64,000 nucleotides of DNA from an uncultured Sphingomonadaceae bacterium (GCA_947497085.1 CANMFE010000001.1:806001-870000); one strand, 5' to 3'; positions 1 through 9,236 are shown, numbered from the stretch's first letter. Notes: generated by a model from the sequence alone, not told the origin. Numbers and translations are program-made.

Positions 1-582
1 ACTAAAGCCGAACACCCCCTGCGCCAGCATGACCAGCGCATTGGTCGCAGCGATATCGCCATCATCGGGCAGCGGCAAGCGGATGCCTTTGGGTCGCCCT
101 GTTGTGCCGGACGAATAGAGCATATCCGTACCGGCGCGTTCATCGGCAATCGGATCATCCGGCATTGCGGCCAACACCTGCTCTGCATTATCGGGGCCTT
201 TGCCGCCATAAACGAGCTGACTGACTTCAGGCGCAATATCCTGCAGCTCGCTAAGCTGCACCGCCATATCAGAGGAGCTTACCAGCAGCCGCGCGCCGCT
301 ATCCTCCAGTATATACGCCATTTCCGGCGCGGTCAGCCGGTTTGATACCGCCACATAGACCAGCCCGCTGCGCTGTGCACCCCAGACAATATCGAAATAA
401 TGCGCATGGTTCTCCATACAGATGGCAATGGTATCGCCCGCATTCAGCCCTATAGAACGAAAATAATGCGCGGCGCGGTTCGAACGGCGATCAAGCTGGG
501 CATAGCTGATATGCTCATCACTTGCGGCCATGATAACGGCCGGTTTATCGCTATCCGTTTCGGCATGCACCTTGGGATGCAT
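1..582 (-). CDS. Acyl-CoA synthetase (AMP-dependent ligase), C-terminus outside window
   Basis: The first 194 residues of an ANL-superfamily adenylating enzyme are visible; the rest lies beyond position 1. The AMP-binding P-loop motif YSSGTTGRPKG is at residues 156-166, and the preceding region (GDTIAICMENHAHYFDIVWG) matches the N-terminal domain of fatty-acyl-CoA ligases. The family activates a carboxylic acid as acyl-AMP and transfers it to CoA. The start at 582 is supported by an AGGAG ribosome binding site a few bases upstream. The acyl specificity cannot be read from this part. It is cut by the window edge, not visibly broken. Confidence 0.9.
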   Translation of the reverse strand, partial: MHPKVHAETDSDKPAVIMAASDEHISYAQLDRRSNRAAHYFRSIGLNAGDTIAICMENHAHYFDIVWGAQRSGLVYVAVSNRLTAPEMAYILEDSGARLLVSSSDMAVQLSELQDIAPEVSQLVYGGKGPDNAEQVLAAMPDDPIADERAGTDMLYSSGTTGRPKGIRLPLPDDGDIAATNALVMLAQGVFGFS

Positions 583-694
583 AATTTTCTCCTGTCAAAC
601 TGACCCTTTAGGGTTCTTTCTTTGATTCTTGCAGGATAGTATAACCGATTTAATCAGACGATTAAATGAAATTACGTGATATTTCCGGCGCAAC

Positions 695-724
695 AAAAAA
701 GGCCGCTTCACAGCGGCCCTTTTT
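695..724. terminator. Bidirectional intrinsic terminator
   Basis: A GGCCGC stem (701-706) pairs with GCGGCC (713-718), flanked by an A-run on the left and a T-run on the right. It can end transcription from either side. It lies just beyond the stop of the M23 peptidase gene (minus strand) and upstream of the acyl-CoA synthetase start. Confidence 0.8.
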
Positions 725-743
725 AAAATCATTTATGCAAGGC

Positions 744-1433
744 TTACTCGCCTGGCCCGCCCTGGGCTTTTTCAAAGGCAAGGCGCTGCTCCATATTATC
801 GGCATATTCGGACGCACGCATATATGGTAACGGATTGACCGCCTGCCCATTAACGCGGACTTCATAGTGCAAATGGCTTCCTGTCGAACGACCCGAAGAA
901 CCCATATAGCCAATAACTTCGCCTTTTCTGACGCGCTGGTTTGCAACCACGTTGAGCCGTGACATATGACCATAGCGTGTCTGCATCGCGCCGCCATGTT
1001 CAATCTGAATATAACGGCCATAACCGCCAAACCACTGCGCCTTGGAAACTACACCATCGGCTGTCGCATAAATCGGTGTGCCGATAGGGCCAGCCAGGTC
1101 AACGCCCTTATGTCCACGGCGTGTACCGCGAAAAGGGTCGGAACGCATACCGAAATTACTGGAAGTGCGCACCCGCGACGCATCCACCGGCATGCGTGAC
1201 GGAATGGAAACCGCACCACGCTCCGATGTATCCAGCGAACGCCAATCAGCGAACAATGTGCGGAACTCACCATTGGCTTCACCCAGCGCAGTCGCTTTTG
1301 ACTTACTGTCGGAAGAACCCCGCTCAACGGGAATATCCGCAGAGCTGTTGGCCGTGGCAGGAGTGGCAGCCATGGCAATCGCAGCGCCAGCCACAATTGA
1401 TAGTCTGGCAATAATCTTGGAGCGTGTAATCAC
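744..1433 (-). CDS. M23 family metallopeptidase (LytM-type), exported
   Basis: A 229-residue exported zinc peptidase of the M23/LytM group, which cleave peptidoglycan cross-bridges or stem peptides or act as inactive activators of amidases. From the chosen start, residues 1-29 form a signal peptide (positive VITRSK, hydrophobic stretch, ATPATA). The LytM domain has H108 and D112 of HKGVD, H156 of RYGHMS and H187/H189 of SHLHYE, so all expected zinc and catalytic residues are present. The GTG at 1433 is preferred to the ATG at 1466 because AAGGAAGAAGG sits just upstream and the protein then begins with a proper signal peptide. A terminator follows the gene. Confidence 0.88.
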   Translation of the reverse strand: MITRSKIIARLSIVAGAAIAMAATPATANSSADIPVERGSSDSKSKATALGEANGEFRTLFADWRSLDTSERGAVSIPSRMPVDASRVRTSSNFGMRSDPFRGTRRGHKGVDLAGPIGTPIYATADGVVSKAQWFGGYGRYIQIEHGGAMQTRYGHMSRLNVVANQRVRKGEVIGYMGSSGRSTGSHLHYEVRVNGQAVNPLPYMRASEYADNMEQRLAFEKAQGGPGE

Positions 1434-1584
1434 AAAAATCCCTTCTTCCTTAAGTTCAGGTATCAACCCAGACTTAAAAAATGGTTTACTGCCACTTCAT
1501 CCACCCCAGCGAAATGACGGTATGCCCATGTTTGTTTTTCCGGAACAAGCCCGGTGCGACCTCGTATTTGTCATGTAAAATTAT

Positions 1585-2391
1585 CTAAACTTGATTGGCA
1601 AGCACCATATAGTATTCGCGCGTTAAACCGGCTGACTTACGCGCCGAGTTGTTGAATGGGGGTTTAAGTGACCCTCTGAAATGCCGATTTACAAGACTGT
1701 GCCAAGTTTTATGGCAATCCAGATTTTCCTCTTGACAGCCAAATTCAAACCAACGCGTTCCGAACCAAACATGCCTGATTTCATCATGATAGATGCGATT
1801 CAAAATCTTCGCAGAGGGCAAATCCCCCTGGTTTTCGAATCGGGTGACCGTATCTGGCGTGATATCTAGTCCGCGCGCCTCCAGCACCATCGGCACTATC
1901 GCCAACCTCGCCAATGCATCATGCTGCGTATCATAAGCGGCTTCCCACAGTCCGGCATGCGCTGCCAGCGCGCCATAATGGCTTCCCATCTGTTTCAGAC
2001 GCCGGTCAAGCAGCGCGAAATGCATCGCTTCATCGGCCCCGACGCTGATCCAGTCATCCACAAATTCGCGCGGAAACTGCGAGCCGAACCGGCCAATCAG
2101 GTCAAACGCGAGATCAATGGCGGAAAATTCGATATGTGCCAGTGCATGGAGCAGCGCAATCCGGCCATGCAGCGAGCCCTTGCCCCGCCGCGGCATCTTG
2201 TTAGGCGGCAATAGTTCTGGCACCTCGGGCCGCGCGGGTTGATCGGGCAAGTCTGCGTCGAATTCATGCGCCAGATCGCCGCGCCGCCAGCTCCGCGCCA
2301 CCGCACGTGCCGTTTTGACTTTGGCAAGCATATCGCTGCTCTCAAGAACGGCGAGTGCGCCTTGCCCGATTGTTTCGTAAGTTATCACCAT
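1585..2391 (-). CDS. DUF455 ferritin-like protein
   Basis: A 268-residue soluble protein resembling the DUF455 family of ferritin-like four-helix proteins. Helical segments carry Glu/His pairs suited to a di-iron site: HALAHIEFSAIDLAFDL near residues 83-99, ADEAMHFALLD near residue 120, and NRIYHDEIRHVWFG in the C-terminal half. The family's reaction is not established to my knowledge; distant relatives include di-iron hydroxylases. The start is preceded by AGGAAC. A short palindromic hairpin separates it from bcp upstream, and the two are likely co-transcribed. Confidence 0.75.
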   Translation of the reverse strand: MVITYETIGQGALAVLESSDMLAKVKTARAVARSWRRGDLAHEFDADLPDQPARPEVPELLPPNKMPRRGKGSLHGRIALLHALAHIEFSAIDLAFDLIGRFGSQFPREFVDDWISVGADEAMHFALLDRRLKQMGSHYGALAAHAGLWEAAYDTQHDALARLAIVPMVLEARGLDITPDTVTRFENQGDLPSAKILNRIYHDEIRHVWFGTRWFEFGCQEENLDCHKTWHSLVNRHFRGSLKPPFNNSARKSAGLTREYYMVLANQV

Positions 2392-2404
2392 ATTGTTCCT
2401 AGGA

Positions 2405-2425
2405 CCTCTCCCCGGCTGGGAGAGG
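2405..2425. repeat. Short palindromic hairpin (CCTCTCCC/GGGAGAGG)
   Basis: Arms of 8 bp (2405-2412 and 2418-2425) around a 5-base loop, in the gap between bcp and the DUF455 gene. The arm sequence is like palindromic intergenic repeats common in alphaproteobacteria. No T-run follows, so it is not a clear terminator. No second copy was noticed in this window. Confidence 0.5.
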
Positions 2426-2433
2426 GTATGGTT

Positions 2434-2907
2434 TCAAAGCGCCTTCGCCGCTTCCAGAACAGCCTCGGCATGTTCCTTGACCTTGACCTTGCGCCATAGT
2501 TTGGCGATCTTGCCGTCACCGTCCACCAGATAGGTCGTGCGTTCCAGCCCCATATATTTGCGGCCATACATGTTTTTTTCAACCCAGATGCCCAGCGCCT
2601 CCGCCATGCCATTCTCGTCTGAGGCAAGGTCAACCTTTAGCCCATGCTTGTCCGTGAACTTCACATGTTTGGCCGGTGGATCCTTTGACACGCCGAGTAT
2701 CGCCACGCCCAGCCTGTCAAACTCGCCGCGCAGATCGGTGAATTGCAACGCTTCCTTGGTACAGCCGGGTGTATCATCTTTCGGATAGAAATAGAGCACC
2801 CATGGCTTGCCATGATAATGTTCCGGCTTCACCACCGCACCATCGGGCCGCACCATATCAATTTGCGGCAACGTGCCGCCTTCGCCAATACGTGTGTCTT
2901 CGCTCAT
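2434..2907 (-). CDS. bcp: Thioredoxin-dependent thiol peroxidase (Bcp/PrxQ type), single cysteine
   Basis: A 157-residue cytosolic peroxiredoxin that reduces hydrogen peroxide and organic hydroperoxides. The thioredoxin-fold core YFYPKDDTPGCTKEA carries the peroxidatic Cys49. Many Bcp proteins have a resolving cysteine five residues later (CxxxxC); here that position is not Cys and Cys49 is the only cysteine in the protein, making it a 1-Cys form that must be resolved by an outside thiol. It lies between glnE (26 bases upstream) and the DUF455 gene, all on the minus strand, so a shared transcript is likely. Confidence 0.9.
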   Translation of the reverse strand: MSEDTRIGEGGTLPQIDMVRPDGAVVKPEHYHGKPWVLYFYPKDDTPGCTKEALQFTDLRGEFDRLGVAILGVSKDPPAKHVKFTDKHGLKVDLASDENGMAEALGIWVEKNMYGRKYMGLERTTYLVDGDGKIAKLWRKVKVKEHAEAVLEAAKAL

Positions 2908-2933
2908 ATCCAGCCTTCCCAGAATTCAGTTAA

Positions 2934-5639
2934 TCATATGCCGTGCAGGTCCGCGCCGAATATGCGCCGCCATTCATCCCTGACCGTTTGCTGCGCCCTA
3001 TTTAGTGCTTCCGTCACGCTTTGCCAGTCCTGCATATGACATGCCCGCGCAATTAATGCTTTCGCCGCTTCAGGTGGCTCCTGGCAATCCGGCGCCACCA
3101 GCCGTACGGCAAGCAACATGCGCGTCATCAGCGCGTGCGCTTCACCAAGATCCGGAGACAGCAGTCCCGCCTGCCCCAATTCCGCAAGTGCCCGGCCCAG
3201 TGAAGGATGCAATCCGTGCCCATGGGTGAGTTGCACAGCATGCAGGATGAATTCAAGGTCAACCAGTCCCCCAGGTGCCAGCTTGATATCAAGCGGTCCT
3301 TTGGGCTGTTTGTGCGCGGCCATGTCACGGCGCATCACCGATGCATCCGCCAGAACCTTTTCATTATCGCGTTTTTCGGCCAGGAATGCGGCAATATCAC
3401 GCGCAAGACCCGCCCGCACGTCAGCGGGGCCATAGACGGTCCGCGCGCGGCATAGCGCCATATGTTCCCACACCCAGGCCTGTTCCCGCTGGTACTGCCA
3501 GAAGCTGTCCAGGGTAACGCACAGCAGCCCCTGCATGCCCGATGGCCTGAGCCTAGTATCAACTTCATATAATGCGCCGGACGCTGTCGGAACCGATAAT
3601 GCGGCAATAACGCGCTGCGCCAGCCGGTTAAAATATTGTGTTGCCCCAAGCGGCCTGATTCCATCCGATGTACCGCCAATCTCTCCGGCAAACAGGAAGA
3701 TAAGATCAAGGTCTGACGCATGGGTAAGCGCCTGGCCGCCCAGGCGGCCCAGCGCCAGTATGACAAGTTCGCACCCTGGCACGCGGCCATGCGTCTCTTC
3801 AAATTCGGCGATCGTGGCATCGGTCAGGCTGGTGAGCGCCGCTTCGGCCACATGGCTATAGCCGCTGGCAATCGTCAGTGCATCTGTTCCGCCTTCAATC
3901 AACTGAACGCCCAAAGCAAAGCGTTTCTCTCCCACGCGCAGGCGGACATTGTCGAGCACGCGCTGATAATCATCACTTTGCTCCCGGCGCGCAAACACCT
4001 TCGCCAGTTCCTCCACCTCGCCCAACGGATCAAGCGCAGTGGCATCAATCAGGCCATCAAGCAGGTCACTGCGCCGTGCCAGTTCATCCGCAAGCACAGG
4101 CGCAAGACTCAATATATCCGCCAGCATCTGCATCAATGCCGGCCGGGCCTCAAGCAGACGGAAGAAATTTATCGCGCTTGGCAATGCTGTAATAAGGCTG
4201 CCAAAACGGCGCACCGCATTTCCGGGGTCAGGGGCACGGCCAAGCACCGCCATCAGGTCGGGTAAAATGGTTTCAAAGGCGCGCCGGGCCGCTGCGCTGC
4301 GCAGTGATCGCACAGCGCCGCCGCGCCATTTCTCAATATCCGCCGCAAGGCTGTCACCATCTGCAAAACCCAGTTCTTCAAGCTGCCGTGAGAGTTTTGC
4401 CGGATTTTCGCTCATCCCGGTCTGATTGCTGTCATCGCTCCCCTGATCCGCCGCAATCAGCCGGTCATAAGCGCGCCCCACATATTCAACCGGTCCTGTG
4501 AGCAGTTCGACCAACACACGACCATCTTCCAGTCCGTGCAACCGCGCTACATTATCGAGCGCATCTGTATCTTCGGGGAGTTCATGCGTCTGCCGGTCGT
4601 TCACCATTTGCAACCGGTGTTCGATCGTGCGCAATAACCGGTAGTGACCTGCAAGCTGAACTGCCTTGGCCTTATCCACGATTTCCGCATCCGCAAGTGC
4701 GGCCAGTGCCTCTGCCGTACGGCGCACACGTAGCGTGGGATTACGTCCACCATGGATCAGCTGATGCGCCTGCGTAAAAAATTCGATTTCGCGAATGCCG
4801 CCGCGCCCCCGCTTCAGATCAAACCCGCCTCCCAATATCTGCCCCGCTGCGTAATGATCGCGAATCTGCGATGTCAGCGCACCAATCTCGCTGATTGTCC
4901 CAAAATCCAGCGAGCGCCGCCACACAAACGGGCGGATACTATCCATGAAATATTGCCCAAGACTCGCATCTCCGGCGGCTGCGCGTGCACGGATAAAAGC
5001 CGCCTGCTCCCATGGTAGCGCGCTTGATTCATAATGGGTAATCGCCGCTTCTACTGGTATGGCAAGCGGGCTGACTTCAGATGCCGGGCGCAACCGCATG
5101 TCGACACGAAATACATAGCCATGTTCGTCACGCGCCGATAGCGTGTCGATCAGCGTGCGGGCAATCCGCTGTGCCGCATCCGCAGGCTCATCGCGCGGGC
5201 GGCGCGGCAGGGTTTCGGGATCATAGAGGAATATGGGGTCAATATCGGACGAGTAATTCAGCTCCTGACCGCCATGCTTGCCCAGCGCAATGATCGTGAA
5301 ACCCTGCGGATCCGCATCTGGCACGCGCCGCTGTATCGCATGGGCGATCGCCCGGTCACAGGCACTGTCCGCAAAGTCCGACAATATGCCCGAAACTTTT
5401 TCAAAATCATATATGCCCGCAAGATCACCAATGGCGAGCACCAGTGCCAGCGCCTGTCGCTGCCCTCGCAGTGCTATAGGAATAGCCTCCCCCTCACCGC
5501 ACGCCCAAGCGGCCTTCAGCGCGTCATCCAGCCTGTCAGCCTCGAGCAGCGCTGTTATGTTACCCTGCCGCTCCATGGCCTGCGCCAGAAAGGGGGCATG
5601 GCGGCGTGCGCGGGCAAGGGCAGCTTTCAGGCGGGACAT
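2934..5639 (-). CDS. glnE: Bifunctional glutamine synthetase adenylyltransferase/deadenylase
   Basis: A 901-residue enzyme that adenylylates and deadenylylates glutamine synthetase in response to nitrogen status through PII. Two nucleotidyltransferase domains are visible: the first has GKHGGQELNYSSDIDPIF at 120-137, the second has GRLGGQALTHASDLDLIF near residue 640, each with the paired acidic metal ligands. The deadenylase is normally the N-terminal and the adenylylase the C-terminal domain. It is somewhat shorter than enterobacterial GlnE but complete. It follows the sigma factor gene by 9 bases, so the two are probably co-transcribed. Confidence 0.95.
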   Translation of the reverse strand: MSRLKAALARARRHAPFLAQAMERQGNITALLEADRLDDALKAAWACGEGEAIPIALRGQRQALALVLAIGDLAGIYDFEKVSGILSDFADSACDRAIAHAIQRRVPDADPQGFTIIALGKHGGQELNYSSDIDPIFLYDPETLPRRPRDEPADAAQRIARTLIDTLSARDEHGYVFRVDMRLRPASEVSPLAIPVEAAITHYESSALPWEQAAFIRARAAAGDASLGQYFMDSIRPFVWRRSLDFGTISEIGALTSQIRDHYAAGQILGGGFDLKRGRGGIREIEFFTQAHQLIHGGRNPTLRVRRTAEALAALADAEIVDKAKAVQLAGHYRLLRTIEHRLQMVNDRQTHELPEDTDALDNVARLHGLEDGRVLVELLTGPVEYVGRAYDRLIAADQGSDDSNQTGMSENPAKLSRQLEELGFADGDSLAADIEKWRGGAVRSLRSAAARRAFETILPDLMAVLGRAPDPGNAVRRFGSLITALPSAINFFRLLEARPALMQMLADILSLAPVLADELARRSDLLDGLIDATALDPLGEVEELAKVFARREQSDDYQRVLDNVRLRVGEKRFALGVQLIEGGTDALTIASGYSHVAEAALTSLTDATIAEFEETHGRVPGCELVILALGRLGGQALTHASDLDLIFLFAGEIGGTSDGIRPLGATQYFNRLAQRVIAALSVPTASGALYEVDTRLRPSGMQGLLCVTLDSFWQYQREQAWVWEHMALCRARTVYGPADVRAGLARDIAAFLAEKRDNEKVLADASVMRRDMAAHKQPKGPLDIKLAPGGLVDLEFILHAVQLTHGHGLHPSLGRALAELGQAGLLSPDLGEAHALMTRMLLAVRLVAPDCQEPPEAAKALIARACHMQDWQSVTEALNRAQQTVRDEWRRIFGADLHGI

Positions 5640-5648
5640 GGATACAGC

Positions 5649-6323
5649 TTACGCCTCCCTGTCCTTGCCTTCCAGCCCCTCTGCCAATTCGTCAACTTCG
5701 GCCATGATTTCGCCCATCGGGTCAGCTATTGCGGGAGCATCGTCTGGCCGTGGATCCAGTTCATCACCTTCAACAATGGCTTCCAATGCAGCGCGGCCGC
5801 GCGCAACCCGGCTTTTGATCGTACCGATGGCAACGCCGCAAATCTCCGCCGCCTCTTCATAAGAAAAACCGCCGGCTCCCACCAGTATCAGCGCCTCGCG
5901 CTGACTGTCGGGCAGCATCATCAGGGCGCGCTGTACATCACCCAGATGGAGTTTCCCGTCCTGCGATGCCGGTGTTGACAATATCTTGTCAGCGACATTC
6001 TCGTCCCAGTCACCCTTGAACTTGGCGCGGCGCATCTGCGACAGGAAAACATTGCGCAAAATCGTGAATGTCCATGCCCGCATATTGGTACCCGCGGCGA
6101 ACCGCTGACGCGCATTCCACGCTTTCAGCATCGCCTCCTGCACCAGATCATCAGCCATGTCGACACTACCCGCCAAAGAGCGGCTATAGGCACGCAGGTG
6201 CGGAATCGTCTCGCCAAGCTCCCGCTTGAACGCCGCGTCGGACAGAGTTTCAATGTCCTTTTTCTGCGCCTTGCCGCCCGATGATGATGGTTTTGCGATA
6301 AAATCCCTCCGCCTATGCTTCAT
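5649..6323 (-). CDS. RNA polymerase ECF sigma factor, EcfG/ECF15-like
   Basis: A sigma-70 family factor of the ECF group. Region 2 (ADDLVQEAMLKAWNARQRF, then GTNMRAWTFTILRNVFLSQM) and region 4 (LPDSQREALILVGAGGFSYEEAAEICG, then GTIKSRVARGRAAL) match EcfG, the general stress response sigma factor of alphaproteobacteria. An acidic tail of about 40 residues follows region 4. EcfG genes usually lie beside nepR (anti-sigma) and phyR; neither is here. The start is uncertain: ATG at 6323 follows TTAGGGA; an upstream ATG at 6368 would add 15 residues. The next gene is glnE, 9 bases on. Confidence 0.85.
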   Translation of the reverse strand: MKHRRRDFIAKPSSSGGKAQKKDIETLSDAAFKRELGETIPHLRAYSRSLAGSVDMADDLVQEAMLKAWNARQRFAAGTNMRAWTFTILRNVFLSQMRRAKFKGDWDENVADKILSTPASQDGKLHLGDVQRALMMLPDSQREALILVGAGGFSYEEAAEICGVAIGTIKSRVARGRAALEAIVEGDELDPRPDDAPAIADPMGEIMAEVDELAEGLEGKDREA

Positions 6324-6490
6324 TTCCCTAATGATTTGCACGCGTCGCTGCCAGCTATATTTCAACAACTTGCAGAGAGTATGTGAAATGCGGCCTTAAA
6401 GGGAGCCCTATCAGCGGATACAGCTCCGCCTTGCCTTGCGCCATGCATTCTGCCAGATAAGCGCCAGCATTAGGAACAAAGAGGATTATT

Positions 6491-8170
6491 ATGCGCAAGA
6501 TTTTATGGGGCCTTGCCCCGATCATGGCCCTGACTGCCTGTTATTCAGGCGGGGAAGGCACCGGTGGTTCAGCCGAAATGAACATTCCTGAAGTTACCGA
6601 AGGCGACATTTCCGTCGATACGCTGAGAAATATTACCGAGCAGCTGTCTTCAGACGAATTCGAAGGCCGCGCGCCTGGCACGGCGGGTGAGGAAAAAACG
6701 CTCGCGCTGCTGACCGAGAAATTTGCCGCCGCTGGGCTTGAGCCTGGCAATGGTGACAGCTGGTTTCAGGATGTGCCACTCGTCGGCATCACGGCAACCA
6801 GATCATCACCGCTCACCATCACCGGCGAAGGCACGGACCTGAGCTTTGAGCATGGCAAGGACTATGTTGCGACCAGTTATCAGGAACAGGCCAGTGTCAG
6901 TGTCGAAAACAGTGACGTGGTATTCGTGGGTTACGGCATTAACGCACCGGAACGCGGCTGGAACGATTATGAAGGCGTCGATGTCGAAGGCAAGACTGTT
7001 ATCATTCTGGTCAACGACCCCGATTATGAAACCGAAGGGCTGGAAGGCGATTTTGGCGGACGCGCGATGACCTATTATGGCCGCTGGACCTATAAATATG
7101 AAGAAGCCGCGCGTCAGGGTGCCGCTGCCGCGCTGATCGTACATGACGAATTCCCGGCTGCCTATGGCTGGGGTGTGGTGGAATCAAGCTGGACCGGCGA
7201 GCAATTCTATCCGCAGACCGAAAATGGCGGGAGTGACCAGACCAAGGCAAATGGCTGGATACAGAAGGAAGTAGCTTCGCAAATCCTGTCCGCCGGCGGA
7301 CAGGATCTCGAAGAGCTGATGGCTAGCGCAAAGAAAAAAGGCTTCAAAGCCATTGATCTGGGCGTAAAAGCATCGCTGGATATGGATAACAGCATTTCCA
7401 AGACCATGTCGAAAAACGTGATCGGCATATTGCCTGGCGCTAAGCGCCCAGACGAATATGTGCTCTATACCGCGCACTGGGATCATCTTGGCCGCTGCAA
7501 GCCAGCGCCTGATGGTGATGATATCTGCAATGGCGCAGTCGATAACGCTACAGGCACGGCGGCTCTGGTCGCTTTGGCCGAAGCGCACAAGAAAGCGGGT
7601 GCTCCCGATCGCAGCATCGTCTTCCTGGCGGTGACAGCCGAAGAATCCGGCCTGCTCGGCTCGAAATATTATGCCGATAACCCAATCTATCCGCTGTCGC
7701 AGACAGTGGGCGGTGTCAACATGGATGCTTTCCAGATGGCGGGGCCTGCCAAGGACGTGATGGTTGTAGGCGGCGGCAAGTCTGAGCTGGACCAGTATCT
7801 GAATGCCGCGCTGAAAGAAATGGGCCGCACGGCAACACCCGAACCGACCCCGGAAAAAGGCTATTATTACCGCTCCGACCATTTCAGCTTTGCCAAACAA
7901 GGCGTGCCAATGCTCTACGTTGATGGCGGCGAAGACCTGGTCGAAGGCGGTGTTGAGGCTGGCGCAGCCGTGGCCAAGGATTATATCGAAAACCGCTATC
8001 ACGGGCCAAAAGACGAATTTGACCCGAACTGGAACTGGGACGGCGTGCTTGCCGATGTCCAGCTATTCTACCGCCTGGGCCGCATGCTTGCCATGTCGGA
8101 CAGTTGGCCGAACTGGGTTGAAGGTGACGAATTCCGCGCCAAGCGGGACGAAAGTCGCCCGGCGGAATAG
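6491..8170 (+). CDS. M28 family zinc peptidase, lipoprotein, with PA-type insert
   Basis: A 559-residue exported metalloaminopeptidase-like enzyme. The N-terminus has a lipoprotein signal with lipobox LTAC and Cys17. A protease-associated (PA) domain spans roughly residues 120-270. The M28 core has AHWDHLG near 328 (metal His), DNATGTAALVALAEA near 350 (bridging Asp), TAEESGLLGS near 382 (catalytic Glu), NMDAF near 412 and YYRSDHFSFAKQGVP near 460 (last His). The family removes N-terminal residues from peptides; the substrate here is unknown. The start follows AGAGGATT. A strong hairpin terminator follows the gene. Confidence 0.88.
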   Translation: MRKILWGLAPIMALTACYSGGEGTGGSAEMNIPEVTEGDISVDTLRNITEQLSSDEFEGRAPGTAGEEKTLALLTEKFAAAGLEPGNGDSWFQDVPLVGITATRSSPLTITGEGTDLSFEHGKDYVATSYQEQASVSVENSDVVFVGYGINAPERGWNDYEGVDVEGKTVIILVNDPDYETEGLEGDFGGRAMTYYGRWTYKYEEAARQGAAAALIVHDEFPAAYGWGVVESSWTGEQFYPQTENGGSDQTKANGWIQKEVASQILSAGGQDLEELMASAKKKGFKAIDLGVKASLDMDNSISKTMSKNVIGILPGAKRPDEYVLYTAHWDHLGRCKPAPDGDDICNGAVDNATGTAALVALAEAHKKAGAPDRSIVFLAVTAEESGLLGSKYYADNPIYPLSQTVGGVNMDAFQMAGPAKDVMVVGGGKSELDQYLNAALKEMGRTATPEPTPEKGYYYRSDHFSFAKQGVPMLYVDGGEDLVEGGVEAGAAVAKDYIENRYHGPKDEFDPNWNWDGVLADVQLFYRLGRMLAMSDSWPNWVEGDEFRAKRDESRPAE

Positions 8171-8190
8171 GTGCCAGACTATTTGAACGC

Positions 8191-8225
8191 AAACGCCGTG
8201 CTGACATCGTGTCAGTACGGCGTTT
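8191..8225 (+). terminator. Strong hairpin terminator after the M28 peptidase gene
   Basis: AAACGCCGTG-CTGACA (8191-8206) pairs with TGTCAG-TACGGCGTTT (8210-8225), a 16-bp stem (one G-T wobble) around a 3-base loop, ending in a short T-run. It separates the M28 gene from aguA, which therefore needs its own promoter or read-through. Confidence 0.75.
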
Positions 8226-8258
8226 TCATATCCCGTGACCTTTTGGAATATTACCGCC

Positions 8259-9236
8259 ATGACATACCGCCAGCCACCCGAATGGGCGCCGCATGAATTT
8301 GTCTGGATCGGCTTTCCGCATGATGCAACGGAATGGCCGGATCAGCTGAAAGCCGCACAAGGTGAAATAGCCGCCTTTGCCAATGCCGTGCAGCAAAGCG
8401 GTGAACAGGTGCGGCTCGTGTGCCGGGATGCCGCCAATGCTGATGCAGCGCGCGCCTTGGTGGATGAAAAGATTGATATCCGTATCCATCGTTATGGTGA
8501 TATCTGGCTGCGCGATACGGGGCCGCTGGTGGTGCAGGACGAACGCGGGCGTGTCGAGGCACGGCTGTTCGATTTTAATGGCTGGGGCGGCAAATATTAC
8601 ATGGGTGGCGATCGCGAGATCGGCGCGGCGCTGGCACGTGAAGCCGCGCTGACCGCACGCAACGCGGACTGGGTGCTCGAAGGCGGTGCGATCGATGTTG
8701 ATGGCAGCGGACTGGCAGTCACCACTGCGCAGTGCCTGTTGAACCCCAATCGCAACCCGAAGCTGACACGTGAGGATATTGAAGCCCGGCTGCGTGACGA
8801 TCTGGGGCTGGAGCGCATATTGTGGCTTGGCGATGGATTGCAGGGCGACCATACCGACGGCCATGTCGATAATCTGGCGCGGTTTGTGGGACCGAACCTG
8901 CTCGCCCTGCCCGCTGCATCGGGCGATGACGACCCCAATGCCGCCATCTATGCCGATGCTGAGGCGCGTGCCGCACGCTTTGGCGTGGACACTGTGTTTA
9001 TCCCCTCCCCCGGCCGTGTTGTGCATAATGATGAAGTGCAACCTGCCAGCCATATGAACTTTTACATCGGCAGTCATGCTGTCATCGTGCCAGTCTATGG
9101 CACGGCTCATGATAATGCCGCACTGCAGGCTATAGGCGCGCTGTTCCCGGATCGTGAGACGATCGGCTTGCCTGCAATGGCGGTACTGTCCGGCGGCGGC
9201 AGTTTCCATTGCGCCAGCCAGCAAGTGCCTGCCTAA
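8259..9236 (+). CDS. aguA: Agmatine deiminase
   Basis: A 325-residue enzyme of the agmatine/peptidylarginine deiminase family, converting agmatine to N-carbamoylputrescine and ammonia. Hallmarks: RDTGPLVVQD at 85-94, EGGAIDVDG at 141-149, GDHTDGHVDNLARF at 196-209 with the catalytic Asp/His, and SGGGSFHCASQQ at 311-322 with nucleophile Cys318. ATG at 8259 is preferred over GTG at 8235 because the homologous sequence begins at TYRQPPEWAPHEFVW. The partner amidase aguB is 3.4 kb downstream on the same strand. Arginine decarboxylase, the usual source of agmatine, is not in the window. Confidence 0.93.
   Translation: MTYRQPPEWAPHEFVWIGFPHDATEWPDQLKAAQGEIAAFANAVQQSGEQVRLVCRDAANADAARALVDEKIDIRIHRYGDIWLRDTGPLVVQDERGRVEARLFDFNGWGGKYYMGGDREIGAALAREAALTARNADWVLEGGAIDVDGSGLAVTTAQCLLNPNRNPKLTREDIEARLRDDLGLERILWLGDGLQGDHTDGHVDNLARFVGPNLLALPAASGDDDPNAAIYADAEARAARFGVDTVFIPSPGRVVHNDEVQPASHMNFYIGSHAVIVPVYGTAHDNAALQAIGALFPDRETIGLPAMAVLSGGGSFHCASQQVPA

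Noticed and set aside
2405..2425. CCTCTCCC hairpin as a terminator of bcp
   Set aside because: No T-run follows in either direction and the downstream gene is close, so termination is not supported.
4039..4425. Plus-strand frames opposite glnE
   Set aside because: glnE is intact on the other strand; these frames are Arg/Ser-rich shadows.
6369..6490. EcfG-type promoter (GGAAC with CGTT) near the sigma factor gene
   Set aside because: GGAAC occurs at about 6473 but no matching CGTT lies 16-17 bases downstream.
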